A stretch of DNA of 64,000 nt, taken from the NCBI RefSeq assembly GCF_024756235.1, contig NZ_JANUGY010000003.1, positions 496,001 through 560,000 of the forward strand, written 5' to 3'. The DNA is from Massilia kyonggiensis (GTDB taxonomy: Bacteria > Pseudomonadota > Gammaproteobacteria > Burkholderiales > Burkholderiaceae_D). Numbering within the stretch: position 1 is the first letter of the stretch; each line of letters starts with the position of its first letter. The notes under the pieces were generated by a model, which was given only the letters and a program-made list of their open reading frames with translations, had not been told where the DNA came from and searched no databases. Both the position numbers and the translations under genes were made by a program. Positions 7,971 through 18,391 of this stretch are shown piece after piece.

Positions 7971-9592
7971 GCCCACGCCGGTGCCGGCAGCGCGAGGCCT
8001 TCCCTCGCCGCGCTGTCGTCTGCGAGGACGTGACGCGCAACCTCGCCGCCGCGCACGCGGAACGTGGACACGACGTCCGTCAACTCTTCCGCCTGCGCGC
8101 GCATCGTCGCCGCCGCAGCCGCGGCCTGCTCGACCATTGCGGCATTCTGCTGCGTCGCCTCGTCCATCTCGGCGATGACGCCGCGCACGCGCGCGATGCC
8201 GGCCGCCTGCTCGGAACTGGCGCCGTCGATCGCATGCAGCAGGTCGGCCACCTGCTGCACGCGGTCGAGGATTTCGCGCATCGTGTCGCCCGCCGCGCTG
8301 GCGATGCCGGCGCCGGACGCAATGGCGAGCGTCGACTCGCCGATCAGGTTCTTGATTTCCTTCGCGGCCGACGCGGAATGCTGGGCCAGGTTGCGCACCT
8401 CGCCCGCAACCACCGCGAAGCCGCGCCCCTGCTCACCCGCGCGGGCCGCCTCGACGGCCGCGTTCAGCGCGAGGATATTCGTCTGGAACGCGATCCCGTC
8501 GATCATCGCCGTGATGTCGCCGATGCGCGCGGCCGACTGGCGGATCGTCTCCATGCGCTCGACCATCTGCCCGACGGCGCCGGCACCGTCCTTCGCCACG
8601 CCGGACGCGGCCAGGGCTAGTTCGTTCGCGTCGTGGGCGTTGACGTGGTTCTGTTCGACGGCCTCGGTCAGGTCGGCCATCGCCTGCACGGTCGCATGCA
8701 GGCTGCGCGCCTGCGCTTCCGTGCGGTGCGACAGGTCGCGGTTGCCGGCCGCGATCTCGGCCGACGCGCCGTCGATCATGCGGGCGCTGTCCAGCACTTT
8801 CACGACAGTGGCCGACACGCCGTCCGTCATGTGGTTCAGCGCGTCGAATAATCGGCCGATCTCGTCGCCGCGCGCATGCTCGATGGTGGCGGAGAGATCG
8901 CCCGTCGCAACGCGCTCGGCCAGCACGACGGCATCCTGCAGCGGCGTCACGATGCTGCGCGTGAGCAGCCAGCCGGCGGCGCAGCCGACGAGCAGCGCGG
9001 CGACGCCGAACGCGGGCAGCAGCACGCGGCTGAGGGCGAACGCCTGCGCGGACGTGGCGGCCAGCGCATGCGCTTCGCGGGTCTGCCAGGCCAGCAGCGC
9101 GTCGAGCGCTTTCGTGTAGGCGTCGAACGTCGTGGTCATGTCGCCGGATGCCAGCTGTTCGACGTCCTGCGTCCTGCCGAGATCCTTTGCCTGGAACACC
9201 TGCTTGCGCACGTTCAGGTAGGCGGCCTTGCGCTGCGCGACGGCGTCGATCAGCGCGCGCTCGTCCGGCACGGCCGGCAGCGCGCCCAGCTTCGCCTCGA
9301 GCGCGGCCGCGTTCTTTTCGCCCTGCTGGAGCATGGCCTGGAAGTAGTCGCCCGCCTCCAGGCTGTCGCTGCGGGCAATGGCCACGGCGCGTACGCCGTT
9401 CAGGCGCGTCGCGCCCAGCAGCTCGGCCGTCAGCTGCTGCCGGGCCAGCTTATTGTTGACAAGGTCGTTTGTGATGGCGTCGGCGGCATGCATGCGCCAC
9501 AGCGCGACGAGGGAAATGATGACGATGGCGAGGGACACCACGGCAAAGGCGCCGATGATCTTGGTGCCGGTGGAAAGCTGTGCGAGTCGCAT
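7967..9592 (-). CDS. Methyl-accepting chemotaxis protein
   Basis: A 541-residue transmembrane chemoreceptor. It has a short cytoplasmic start, TM1 (about 11-33), a periplasmic four-helix-bundle type sensor (about 35-188), TM2 (about 190-210), HAMP, and a signalling domain with the conserved hairpin tip around [23 protein letters not shown]. The ligand is unknown. There is no C-terminal CheR/CheB-docking pentapeptide (the tail ends APAWA). I chose the ATG at 9590-9592 ([12 protein letters not shown]), because the longer frame adds 28 residues that do not look like a receptor start. It converges on the cystathionine gamma-lyase gene so tightly that both stops share one CTAG. Confidence 0.9.
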   Translation of the reverse strand: MRLAQLSTGTKIIGAFAVVSLAIVIISLVALWRMHAADAITNDLVNNKLARQQLTAELLGATRLNGVRAVAIARSDSLEAGDYFQAMLQQGEKNAAALEAKLGALPAVPDERALIDAVAQRKAAYLNVRKQVFQAKDLGRTQDVEQLASGDMTTTFDAYTKALDALLAWQTREAHALAATSAQAFALSRVLLPAFGVAALLVGCAAGWLLTRSIVTPLQDAVVLAERVATGDLSATIEHARGDEIGRLFDALNHMTDGVSATVVKVLDSARMIDGASAEIAAGNRDLSHRTEAQARSLHATVQAMADLTEAVEQNHVNAHDANELALAASGVAKDGAGAVGQMVERMETIRQSAARIGDITAMIDGIAFQTNILALNAAVEAARAGEQGRGFAVVAGEVRNLAQHSASAAKEIKNLIGESTLAIASGAGIASAAGDTMREILDRVQQVADLLHAIDGASSEQAAGIARVRGVIAEMDEATQQNAAMVEQAAAAAATMRAQAEELTDVVSTFRVRGGEVARHVLADDSAAREGLALPAPAWA

Positions 9593-9700
9593 GGGGCTAT
9601 GTCCGGAAGGGAGGGATGCGACCGATGATACAAATGCCGTATGACAACAAAATGAATATGTGTGACACCCATGCATTCTTTTGTGACACGGGCATGACGA

Positions 9701-9723
9701 AAAAAAGCCCGCACGAGGCGGGC
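9701..9723 (-). terminator. Rho-independent terminator after clpA
   Basis: Arms GCCCGC (9707-9712) and GCGGGC (9718-9723) form a hairpin that, read leftwards, is followed by a run of Ts (complement of 9701-9706). It lies 26 bp beyond the clpA stop. On the plus strand the run is weaker. Confidence 0.85.
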
Positions 9724-9748
9724 TTTCGTTGCAGCGATCCGGGATCGC

Positions 9749-12045
<2,297 letters not shown>

Positions 12046-12049
<4 letters not shown>

Positions 12050-12348
12050 ACTTCCTCCATCACGCACTGCAGGGGATGGCCTGCCTTGCGCGCATGCGTT
12101 AATACAAACTCCACTTTGGTACACGCTATATCTTTGGAAAACACGCCGCACACCCCTTTACCATGGCGGTGTACAGAAAGCATGATCTGCGTCGCCGTCT
12201 CGCGATCCTTGTTGAAGTACTCCTGAATGATGGCGACCACGAACTCCATCGGCGTGTAGTCGTCATTGAGCAACGCCACCTGATACAACGGAGGTGGCTT
12301 GACTGTCTGCCGCTCCAGCAGCTGTTCGGTATCGTGCTTGGTTGCCAT
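12046..12348 (-). CDS. clpS: ClpS adaptor of ClpAP
   Basis: A 100-residue adaptor that binds N-degron substrates and the ClpA N-domain. The core [20 protein letters not shown] and the following [17 protein letters not shown] are diagnostic, with an unstructured N-terminal extension of about 20 residues. It overlaps clpA by 4 bp. No Shine-Dalgarno is visible before the ATG. A TAGAAT -10-like box ends 6 bp before the start (complement of 12355-12360), so the mRNA may be almost leaderless, although no -35 match was found. Confidence 0.96.
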
Positions 12349-12674
12349 AGGGGTATTCTAAATTGCTTTCGATCTTCGTGTGTGCGGAAACTAACGCTCA
12401 GGGTAATCCCATTTGCTTTTCATCTTACGCGTTTTCCGGTTGGTGCGCAGATGGCGGTTCGATTGCCAAAATCAAGAGCTTGATTTTCAGCCACTATGGA
12501 AATTTTTACAACGCGTGTTCAAAACCGCTTGACTTACAGGATTCTTGCGCCAACAATGCAGTTATTGACATGTACTTATGTACTTGTTGATAAGAAGTGA
12601 GCAGGCTGAGGAGGGGGCAAGAAGCTTCTTGCTTTTATGGCTCGTGTGATTTGTTTTTAATCGAAGGTTATTTT
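12349..12674. other. clpS-csp divergent intergenic region
   Basis: A 326-bp stretch without a gene, more AT-rich than its surroundings. It carries the clpS start region on one side and the cold-shock gene's promoters and leader on the other. Two plausible rightward promoters are visible: TTGACT-N17-AACAAT (12529-12557) and TTGACA-N18-GATAAG (12565-12594). No open reading frame here has coding character. Confidence 0.6.
12565..12594 (+). promoter_or_regulatory. Candidate promoter of the cold-shock gene
   Basis: A perfect -35 (TTGACA, 12565-12570) and a 4/6 -10 (GATAAG, 12589-12594) are 18 bp apart, about 80 bp before the ATG. An alternative pair sits about 36 bp further upstream. Either gives a leader long enough for the RNA structure common in cold-shock mRNAs. 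Confidence 0.45.
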
Positions 12675-12878
12675 ATGGCAACAGGTACTGTTAAGTGGTT
12701 CAATGATTCCAAAGGTTTTGGCTTCATCACCCCTGATGACGGCGGCGAAGATTTGTTCGCGCACTTCTCCGCGATCAATATGAACGGTTTTAAGACCCTC
12801 AAAGAAGGTCAAAAAGTCCAATTCGAAGTCACGCAAGGCCCGAAAGGCAAGCAAGCTTCCAACATCGTCGGCGCGTAA
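12675..12878 (+). CDS. Cold-shock domain protein (CspA family)
   Basis: A 67-residue single cold-shock domain. It starts [28 protein letters not shown] and includes both RNA-binding motifs, KGFGFI (RNP1) and DLFAHF (RNP2). Such proteins melt RNA secondary structure in the cytoplasm. Base use is less GC-rich than in the neighbours, as usual for highly expressed csp genes. It is preceded by a leader of roughly 80-110 bases and followed by a strong terminator, so it is monocistronic. Which Csp paralogue it is, and whether it is cold-induced, cannot be told. Confidence 0.95.
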   Translation: MATGTVKWFNDSKGFGFITPDDGGEDLFAHFSAINMNGFKTLKEGQKVQFEVTQGPKGKQASNIVGA

Positions 12879-12899
12879 GCACCCTCCGGAAGTAAAGGA

Positions 12900-12923
12900 C
12901 CCCGCTTCGGCGGGGTTTTTTTT
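12900..12923 (+). terminator. Rho-independent terminator after the cold-shock gene
   Basis: CCCCGC-TTCG-GCGGGG hairpin with a stable tetraloop, followed by eight Ts (12916-12923), 21 bp past the stop codon. Confidence 0.93.
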
Positions 12924-12961
12924 ATGGCACAGCCGTCACGCATCATCCCTCCCCTGCAAAC

Positions 12962-12988
12962 AAAAAAGCCCCGTACGCATACGGGGCT
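12962..12988 (-). terminator. Rho-independent terminator after icd
   Basis: Nine-base arms AGCCCCGTA (12967-12975) and TACGGGGCT (12980-12988), followed on the minus strand by Ts (complement of 12962-12967). It lies 24 bp after the icd stop. Confidence 0.9.
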
Positions 12989-13012
12989 TGATCTGCATCA
13001 ACAAGACCGCGC

Positions 13013-14266
13013 TTACATATTCTCGATCATCACGTCGCCGAAGCCCGAGCACGACACCTGCGTCGCCCCTTCCATCAGGCGCGCGAAGTCGTAGGTGACG
13101 CGCTTGGACGCGATCGCCTTTTCCATCGAGCTGATGATGAGGTCCGCCGCTTCCGTCCAGCCCATGTGGCGCAGCATCATCTCGGCCGACAGGATCAGCG
13201 AACCCGGGTTCACGTAGTCCTTGCCCGCATACTTGGGCGCCGTGCCGTGCGTCGCTTCGAACATCGCGACGGAGTCGGACATGTTGGCGCCCGGCGCGAT
13301 GCCGATGCCGCCGACCTGGGCCGCCAGCGCGTCCGAGACGTAGTCGCCGTTCAGGTTCAGGGTGGCGATGACGCTGTACTCGGCCGGACGCAGCAGGATC
13401 TGCTGCAGGAACGCGTCCGCGATCGAATCCTTGACGACGATGTCCTTGCCCGTGCGCGGGTTCTTGAACTTGCACCACGGGCCGCCGTCGACCAGTTCGG
13501 CACCAAACTCCCGTTGCGCCAGCGCATAGGCCCAGTCGCGGAAGCCGCCTTCCGTGTACTTCATGATATTGCCCTTGTGGACAATGGTGACGGACGGCTT
13601 GTCGTTGTCGATCGCGTACTGGATCGCCTTGCGCACGAGGCGTTCCGTGCCTTCGCGCGAGACCGGCTTGATGCCGATCGCCGACGTCTCCGGGAAGCGG
13701 ATCTTGCGCACGCCCATTTCGCGGGTCAGGAATTCGATGACCTTCTTCGCGTCGGCCGACTCGGCGGCCCATTCGATGCCCGCATAGATGTCTTCCGAGT
13801 TCTCGCGGAAGATGACCATGTCCGTCTTGTGCGGCTCGCGCAACGGCGACGGCACGCCATTGAAATAGCGCACAGGGCGCAGGCACACGTACAGGTCGAG
13901 TTCCTGGCGCAGCGCCACGTTCAGCGAGCGGATGCCGCCGCCGACCGGCGTCGTCAGCGGACCCTTGATCGACACGACGTATTCGCGCACGCAGTCCAGC
14001 GTTTCGGCCGGCAGCCAGACGTCCGGCCCATACACCTGCGTCGACTTCTCGCCGGCAAATACTTCCATCCACGCGATCCTGCGCTGGCCGCCGTACGCCT
14101 TCGCCACGGCCGCGTCGACGACCTTCAGCATCACCGGCGTGATGTCGACGCCGGTGCCATCGCCTTCGATATAGGGAATGACCGGCTGGTCGGGGACGCT
14201 CAGCGAGAAGTCCGCGTTGACGGTAATCTTTTGACCATCGGTAGGTACTTTGATATGTTGATACAT
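13013..14266 (-). CDS. icd: NADP-dependent isocitrate dehydrogenase
   Basis: A 417-residue TCA-cycle enzyme converting isocitrate to 2-oxoglutarate with NADP+. The N-terminus [17 protein letters not shown], the IEGDGTG motif, the substrate loop [22 protein letters not shown] (Ser/Asn/Arg contacts) and the GTAPKYAG nucleotide region match the E. coli type, whose length is 416. Two adjacent ATGs follow a GGAG; the second (14264-14266) has the better six-base spacing and matches homologue length. The longer 39-codon extension is the intergenic region. The gene is monocistronic with its own terminator and diverges from rluE. Confidence 0.96.
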   Translation of the reverse strand: MYQHIKVPTDGQKITVNADFSLSVPDQPVIPYIEGDGTGVDITPVMLKVVDAAVAKAYGGQRRIAWMEVFAGEKSTQVYGPDVWLPAETLDCVREYVVSIKGPLTTPVGGGIRSLNVALRQELDLYVCLRPVRYFNGVPSPLREPHKTDMVIFRENSEDIYAGIEWAAESADAKKVIEFLTREMGVRKIRFPETSAIGIKPVSREGTERLVRKAIQYAIDNDKPSVTIVHKGNIMKYTEGGFRDWAYALAQREFGAELVDGGPWCKFKNPRTGKDIVVKDSIADAFLQQILLRPAEYSVIATLNLNGDYVSDALAAQVGGIGIAPGANMSDSVAMFEATHGTAPKYAGKDYVNPGSLILSAEMMLRHMGWTEAADLIISSMEKAIASKRVTYDFARLMEGATQVSCSGFGDVMIENM

Positions 14267-14439
14267 CATGTTCTCCGAAGTGGGCACACGGCGGCGGCGG
14301 ACCGCCAGGTCTGCGATCTCCATTAGAATAGTGGACTGGCCGTCGTCTTGTCTAAGACGCAACACTGACACAACATTATGCACCAGTATTGATCGCGACG
14401 GGCCAGAGGCTCGCTATTTTGCTCCAAAATCCATCCTTC

Positions 14440-15006
14440 ATGTCCCTCATCCTGTTCAATAAACCCTTCCAGGTGCTGTGCCAGTTCTCGCGCGAGGACG
14501 AGCGTGAAACCCTCGCCGACTACCTCGACATCCCGAATATCTACCCGGCCGGCCGCCTCGACGCCGACAGCGAAGGCCTGATGCTGCTGACGGACGACGG
14601 CCGCCTGCAGCACCAGATCGCCCATCCGGACCACAAGGAAGCGAAGACATATCTGGTACAGCTGGAGGGGGTCGCCGACCGCGCCACCCTGGACCGCCTG
14701 CAGGCTCCGATCGACCTGGGCGACTTCATCACGAAGCCCTGCCGCGCGACCCTGATCGCGGAGCCGGAATGGCTGTGGCCGCGCAACCCGCCCATCCGCG
14801 TGCGCCAGGACAAGCCGACCAGCTGGATCGCGATCACGCTCGAGGAAGGGAAAAACCGCCAGGTGCGCCGGATGACGGCCGCCGTCGGGCTGCCGACCTT
14901 GCGCCTCGTGCGCTCGAGCATCGGGCCGTTTTCGCTCGCGACGCATCCGCTGATGCCGGGCGAGTGGATGGAGGTCCCGGCCGCTGCCGTGGGCGGCAAA
15001 CGGTGA
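14440..15006 (+). CDS. rluE: 23S rRNA pseudouridine synthase, RluE type
   Basis: A 188-residue RsuA-family pseudouridine synthase without an S4 domain, as in RluE, which modifies U2457 of 23S rRNA in E. coli. The catalytic Asp is in GRLDADSEGLMLLT, and the family motifs KTYLVQLEG and GKNRQVRRM are present. Lack of S4 and the short length favour RluE over RsuA/RluB/RluF. The ATG at 14440 starts MSLILFNKPFQVLCQF, the typical RluE opening; 17 upstream in-frame codons are non-coding. Confidence 0.88.
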   Translation: MSLILFNKPFQVLCQFSREDERETLADYLDIPNIYPAGRLDADSEGLMLLTDDGRLQHQIAHPDHKEAKTYLVQLEGVADRATLDRLQAPIDLGDFITKPCRATLIAEPEWLWPRNPPIRVRQDKPTSWIAITLEEGKNRQVRRMTAAVGLPTLRLVRSSIGPFSLATHPLMPGEWMEVPAAAVGGKR

Positions 15007-15140
15007 CACGTTTGAGACGGATCAACCTTTCCAAACGTTAATGTAGGACGGGCAAAAAACTGTCAACCAGCAATTCCGAGGCACCGTTAAGGGGACAGAT
15101 TCACCGTTGTGGATCACCTTCTTCTTTAAAGGAACCCGAA

Positions 15141-15350
15141 ATGTCCAAACTGATCGCTGGCCTGGTTGCTTCCCTGTTCGCCGTTTCCGCATTCGCCGCC
15201 CAGGCCCCGGCCCCGGCCGCTGCCCCGGCCGCATCGGCCACCGCCGAGCAGCCTGCCGCTCCCGCGAAGAAAGTGAAGAAGCACCACAAGAAGGCCAAGA
15301 AAGCCGCCGCAGCCGACGCCGCCGCTCCGGCCGAGCCGGCAGCGAAGTAA
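15141..15350 (+). CDS. Small secreted Ala/Lys-rich protein of unknown function
   Basis: A 69-residue protein with a clear signal peptide (MSKLIAGLVASLFAVSAFA, cleavage after AFA). The mature part is low complexity: an Ala/Pro segment, a Lys/His-rich patch (KKVKKHHKKAKK) and another Ala/Pro tail. After cleavage it would be a very basic peptide of about 50 residues in the periplasm. AAAGGA precedes the ATG and a good terminator follows, so it is a true monocistronic gene. Similar Ala/Lys-rich proteins are common in beta-proteobacteria but have no assigned role that I know of. Confidence 0.75.
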   Translation: MSKLIAGLVASLFAVSAFAAQAPAPAAAPAASATAEQPAAPAKKVKKHHKKAKKAAAADAAAPAEPAAK

Positions 15351-15369
15351 GCGCCTCGCAGCACATCCA

Positions 15370-15393
15370 GGCAGCCTGCGGGCTGCCTTTTTT
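15370..15393 (+). terminator. Rho-independent terminator after the small Ala/Lys-rich gene
   Basis: GGCAGCC (15370-15376) and GGCTGCC (15381-15387) around a four-base loop, then six Ts (15388-15393), 19 bp after the stop codon. Confidence 0.92.
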
Positions 15394-15400
15394 ACGCTCA

Positions 15401-15602
15401 AAATCGGGGTCAGCAAAATCGGGGGCAGAGCACATTAACCGAAAAATTCGGGGTCAGAGCACTTTTGAGAACAATGTGCCAACAGAACGAAGCACGTCGG
15501 AGCACAGCCCTGCGAGACGGACGAGGCGCGAATGCACCACCCGCCCTAGTCATGGATGTGTCCAAATGACATGTCGCCGAAATGTGCTCTGACCCCGAAT
15601 TT
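15401..15602. repeat. Cluster of REP-like repeats with a 17-bp inverted pair
   Basis: ATTCGGGGTCAGAGCAC at 15446-15462 recurs as an exact inverted copy at 15584-15600, enclosing about 120 bp. Two degraded direct copies precede it, AAATCGGGGTCAG at 15401-15413 and a longer one at 15417-15437. The enclosed DNA has no coding frame of substance. From memory, this repeat flanks REP-associated (Y1/IS200-like) transposase genes in beta- and gamma-proteobacteria, so this looks like a non-autonomous or solo remnant. It occupies most of the 354-bp gap between the small gene and rpsT. Confidence 0.75.
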
Positions 15603-15623
15603 GAGCACTCGGTTTCAGGCAAC

Positions 15624-15654
15624 AAAAAACCCGCCGGACTTGCGTCGGGGCGGG
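15624..15654 (-). terminator. Rho-independent terminator after rpsT
   Basis: Arms CCCGCC (15630-15635) and GGCGGG (15649-15654) with further pairing inside. Read leftwards it is followed by six Ts (complement of 15624-15629). It lies 50 bp past the rpsT stop, right next to the repeat cluster. Confidence 0.88.
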
Positions 15655-15704
15655 CCTTTCATCCATGCGCAGCCGAGGCCGCGCGGGCGTTGCTGTCGGG
15701 TGTA

Positions 15705-15971
15705 TTAAGCCGACAGGGCCTTGATGGCGGCAGCCAGGCGGCTCTTGTGGCGAGCGGCCTTGTTCTTGTGGATGATTTTCTTGTCAGCGATGCTGTCGAT
15801 GGTCGACACGGACTGCTGGAAGATCTGGGTGGCAGCGGCTTTGTCGCCAGCCTGGATGGCCTTTTTGACGGCCTTGATTGCGGTACGCAGGGTCGAGCGC
15901 TGAGCCGAGTTGTGCGCGTTTTGCTTAACTGCCTGACGAGCGCGCTTGCGCGCCTGTGCGGTATTTGCCAT
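15705..15971 (-). CDS. rpsT: 30S ribosomal protein S20
   Basis: An 88-residue basic protein ([26 protein letters not shown]) with the length and all-helical composition of S20, which binds the 5' domain of 16S rRNA. It is monocistronic: a strong promoter lies at 16076-16104 and a terminator at 15624-15654. It diverges from murJ, a common arrangement. The roughly 100-base leader between promoter and ATG could host the autoregulation known for S20 mRNA, but I see no specific structure. Confidence 0.97.
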   Translation of the reverse strand: MANTAQARKRARQAVKQNAHNSAQRSTLRTAIKAVKKAIQAGDKAAATQIFQQSVSTIDSIADKKIIHKNKAARHKSRLAAAIKALSA

Positions 15972-16075
15972 GGAATTTCCTAATCGGGGTCAAGTTGCGT
16001 TTGCAAACATTCAAACCGGCCCATTCCAGTGCCTGCCAAACGAGTGTCTGCTAACAGAATTCAATACAGCCCTCG

Positions 16076-16104
16076 ATTATAGCGAAGGTTTCATCGAAGG
16101 GCAA
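16076..16104 (-). promoter_or_regulatory. sigma-70 promoter of rpsT
   Basis: On the minus strand TTGCCC (16104-16099), 17 bp and a perfect TATAAT (16081-16076). The start would be near 16069, giving a leader of about 98 bases to rpsT. Confidence 0.78.
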
Positions 16105-16135
16105 ATCCTGGTTCGTTTTTGTGCAATAGCCCAGC

Positions 16136-16141
16136 TATAAT
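16136..16141 (+). promoter_or_regulatory. -10 box of murJ placed next to its start codon
   Basis: A perfect TATAAT ends only 8 bp before the murJ ATG. Initiation would fall at about 16148-16149, so the transcript would be leaderless or nearly so. The -35 region is poor (T-rich, TTCGTT at 18 bp). Confidence 0.5.
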
Positions 16142-16149
16142 CGCGGGCT

Positions 16150-17694
16150 ATGAACCTACTCAAGACCCTGGCAGCCATCTCGAGCATGACGATGCTGTCC
16201 CGTATCACCGGCCTGCTGCGCGACTCCCTCTTTGCCCGCGCGTTCGGCGCCAGCGATTATACCGACGCCTTCAACATCGCCTTCCGCCTGCCCAACCTGC
16301 TGCGCCGCCTGTTCGGCGAAGGCGCGTTCTCGCAGGCGTTCGTGCCGATCCTGGCCGAGTACAAGAGCCAGAAAGGCGACGCCGCCACCCGCACCCTCGT
16401 CGACCACGTGGCCAACACCCTCGTGTGGGCGACGCTCGTGACGAGCGTCATCGGCATCGTCGGCGCGCCTGTCGTGCTGTACGTCATCGCCAGCGGCCTC
16501 AAGGGCCCGGCATTCGACGCCGGCGTCGTCATGACCCGCCTGATGTTTCCTTACATCCTGTGCATGTCGTTCGTCGTGCTGGCCGGCGCCGTGCTGAATA
16601 CCTGGCGCGAATTCAAGATTCCCGCGTTCACGCCCGTGCTGTGGAATCTGTCGTCGATCTTCTTCTCGCTGTTCATGGTGAAGTATTTCGACGTGCCGAT
16701 CTATTCGATGGCCGTGGCCGTGATGGTCGGCGGCGTGCTGCAGGTCGGCATCCAGATCCCCGCGCTGAAGCGCATCGGCATGCTGCCGCGCTTGTCGTTC
16801 AACCCGTTCGCAGGCCTGTCCGACCCGGGCGTGCGCCGCATCCTCAAGAAGATGGGACCGGCCGTGTTCGCCGTGTCGGCCGCGCAGATCAGCCTGCTCA
16901 TCAACACGAACATCGCGTCGCGCCTGGGCGCCGGCAGCGTCTCCGTGCTGCAGTACGCGGACCGGTTGATGGAATTCCCGACCGGCATGCTGGGCGTGGC
17001 GCTGGGCACGGTGCTGCTGCCCAGCCTGTCGAAGGCGAATGCCGATGGCGACCCCGTCGAATACTCCGCCCTGCTCGACTGGGGCCTGCGTCTGACGTTC
17101 CTGCTCGCGCTGCCGGCCGCCGTCGGCCTCGCGACCCTGGCCGAACCGCTGATCGCCACGCTGTTCAACTACGGCGCGTTCAACGCCCGCGCCGTCACGG
17201 CCGCCACGGCCCCGCTGATGGCCTATGCGGCCGGCCTGCTGGGCATCATCCTCGTCAAGATCCTGGCCCCGGCCTTCTATGCGCGCCAGGACATCCGCAC
17301 GCCGGTCAAGATCGCGGTCGGCGTGCTCGTCGCCACGCAGCTGATGAACCTCGTGTTCGTGCCGGTGCTGGGCGTGGCGGGCCTCGCGCTGTCGATCGGC
17401 CTCGGTGCCTGCATCAACGCGAGCTTCCTGTTCACGGGCCTGCGCCGCCGCGCCATCTACGTGCCGCATGCGGGCTGGCTGCCGTTCTTCCTGAAAGTCG
17501 TCGTGGCCGTTGCGCTGATGGGTGCCGTGGCGTGGTTCAGCCAGGCGCAGCTCGACTGGGCCGCGTTGCGCGCGCATCCCCTGCTGCGCGCGGGCGCCCT
17601 GTTCCTCATCATTGGCGTCTCCGCCGCCGTGTATTTCGCCGTGCTGCTGGCGCTGGGCTTCCGGCCGCGCCACTTCATGCGCCGCGCTAAGTAG
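16150..17694 (+). CDS. murJ: Lipid II flippase MurJ (MviN)
   Basis: A 514-residue inner-membrane protein of the MOP superfamily, about 14 membrane spans, that flips lipid II for peptidoglycan synthesis. The N-terminus MNLLKTLAAISSMTMLSRITGLLRDSLFARAFG and the segment DAFNIAFRLPNLLRRLFGEGAFSQAFVPI are diagnostic, including conserved Arg residues of the transport cavity. No Shine-Dalgarno precedes the ATG and a TATAAT lies 8 bp upstream. Its 3' end overlaps the last gene of the converging secretion operon by 8 bp. Confidence 0.96.
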   Translation: MNLLKTLAAISSMTMLSRITGLLRDSLFARAFGASDYTDAFNIAFRLPNLLRRLFGEGAFSQAFVPILAEYKSQKGDAATRTLVDHVANTLVWATLVTSVIGIVGAPVVLYVIASGLKGPAFDAGVVMTRLMFPYILCMSFVVLAGAVLNTWREFKIPAFTPVLWNLSSIFFSLFMVKYFDVPIYSMAVAVMVGGVLQVGIQIPALKRIGMLPRLSFNPFAGLSDPGVRRILKKMGPAVFAVSAAQISLLINTNIASRLGAGSVSVLQYADRLMEFPTGMLGVALGTVLLPSLSKANADGDPVEYSALLDWGLRLTFLLALPAAVGLATLAEPLIATLFNYGAFNARAVTAATAPLMAYAAGLLGIILVKILAPAFYARQDIRTPVKIAVGVLVATQLMNLVFVPVLGVAGLALSIGLGACINASFLFTGLRRRAIYVPHAGWLPFFLKVVVAVALMGAVAWFSQAQLDWAALRAHPLLRAGALFLIIGVSAAVYFAVLLALGFRPRHFMRRAK

Positions 17695-18391
17695 CCGGGG
17701 GAGCCTCGCGGTTTTCCGCCGCGGGCTCGGGCTCTTTCTCTTCCTTGTCAGGCGGCGGCGCCTGTTCGGCCGGCGCGGACGGCGTGGCGTCCCGCTCGGG
17801 AAACAGCGACGGCCGCTCCGGCGGCGTGCCCGCGGGCGGGTCCTGGAACAGCGACGGCTGGCCGGGCAGCGGCGGCTTGCCCTGCGCGAGTATCTGCCCC
17901 TGCATCAGCGCCTGCCCGGTCGCCACGAACTTCCAGTCCGAGACGTGCTGCTTGTTCTCGAAGCCGGAAAAGCGCTTGTCGAAATTCGCCACCTTCAGCG
18001 GCTTCGCCTTCGACAGGCTGTACACGGCCAGCACGCCGCGCCGGTCGCCCGGATTGGCCCACACGATGCCCCACTCGGCCTTGCCCGTCAGCGGGTCGAC
18101 GAAGATCTTGCGCAGGTGCCGGCGCACGCCGGGAAACCTGGGATCCTTCAGCAATTCCTGCAGCGACGGCGGCTGCTGCGGCTGGCCTTTCGGCGTCGCC
18201 TCGGCATACGTGCGCAGCGCTTCGCCGAACGCGGCGCCGATCTCCAGCAGCTCTTCCTCCGCGGCCGCGCGCCGCAGCAGCGCGTCGACTTTCAGCGTGG
18301 CCGCGCCAACCAGGCCGATCACGGTCACGAGGATGATGAGGCCGAGGTAAGTAAAACCGCCCTCGCGCCGCGGCGCTCTACCATTCCGCAT
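17687..18391 (-). CDS. Pseudopilin-like protein with Pro/Glu-rich tail
   Basis: A 234-residue protein with a prepilin-type N-terminus: a 12-residue basic leader, then G-FTYLGLIILVTVIGL. The +5 residue is Gly rather than the usual Glu. The middle (about 45-150) keeps a pseudopilin-like pattern ending in a DPLTGKAEWGIVW segment. The last 60 or so residues are rich in Pro, Glu and Ala and probably disordered. It is the last gene of the operon, its start overlaps the previous gene by 14 bp and its end overlaps murJ. Likely a minor pseudopilin; the missing Glu suggests it is not a normal fibre subunit. Confidence 0.7.
   Translation of the reverse strand: MRNGRAPRREGGFTYLGLIILVTVIGLVGAATLKVDALLRRAAAEEELLEIGAAFGEALRTYAEATPKGQPQQPPSLQELLKDPRFPGVRRHLRKIFVDPLTGKAEWGIVWANPGDRRGVLAVYSLSKAKPLKVANFDKRFSGFENKQHVSDWKFVATGQALMQGQILAQGKPPLPGQPSLFQDPPAGTPPERPSLFPERDATPSAPAEQAPPPDKEEKEPEPAAENREAPPAT

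Noticed and set aside
15107..15592. 161-residue frame across the small secreted-protein gene and repeats
   Set aside because: It runs through the signal peptide gene in another frame, a terminator and REP-like repeats, so it is not coding.
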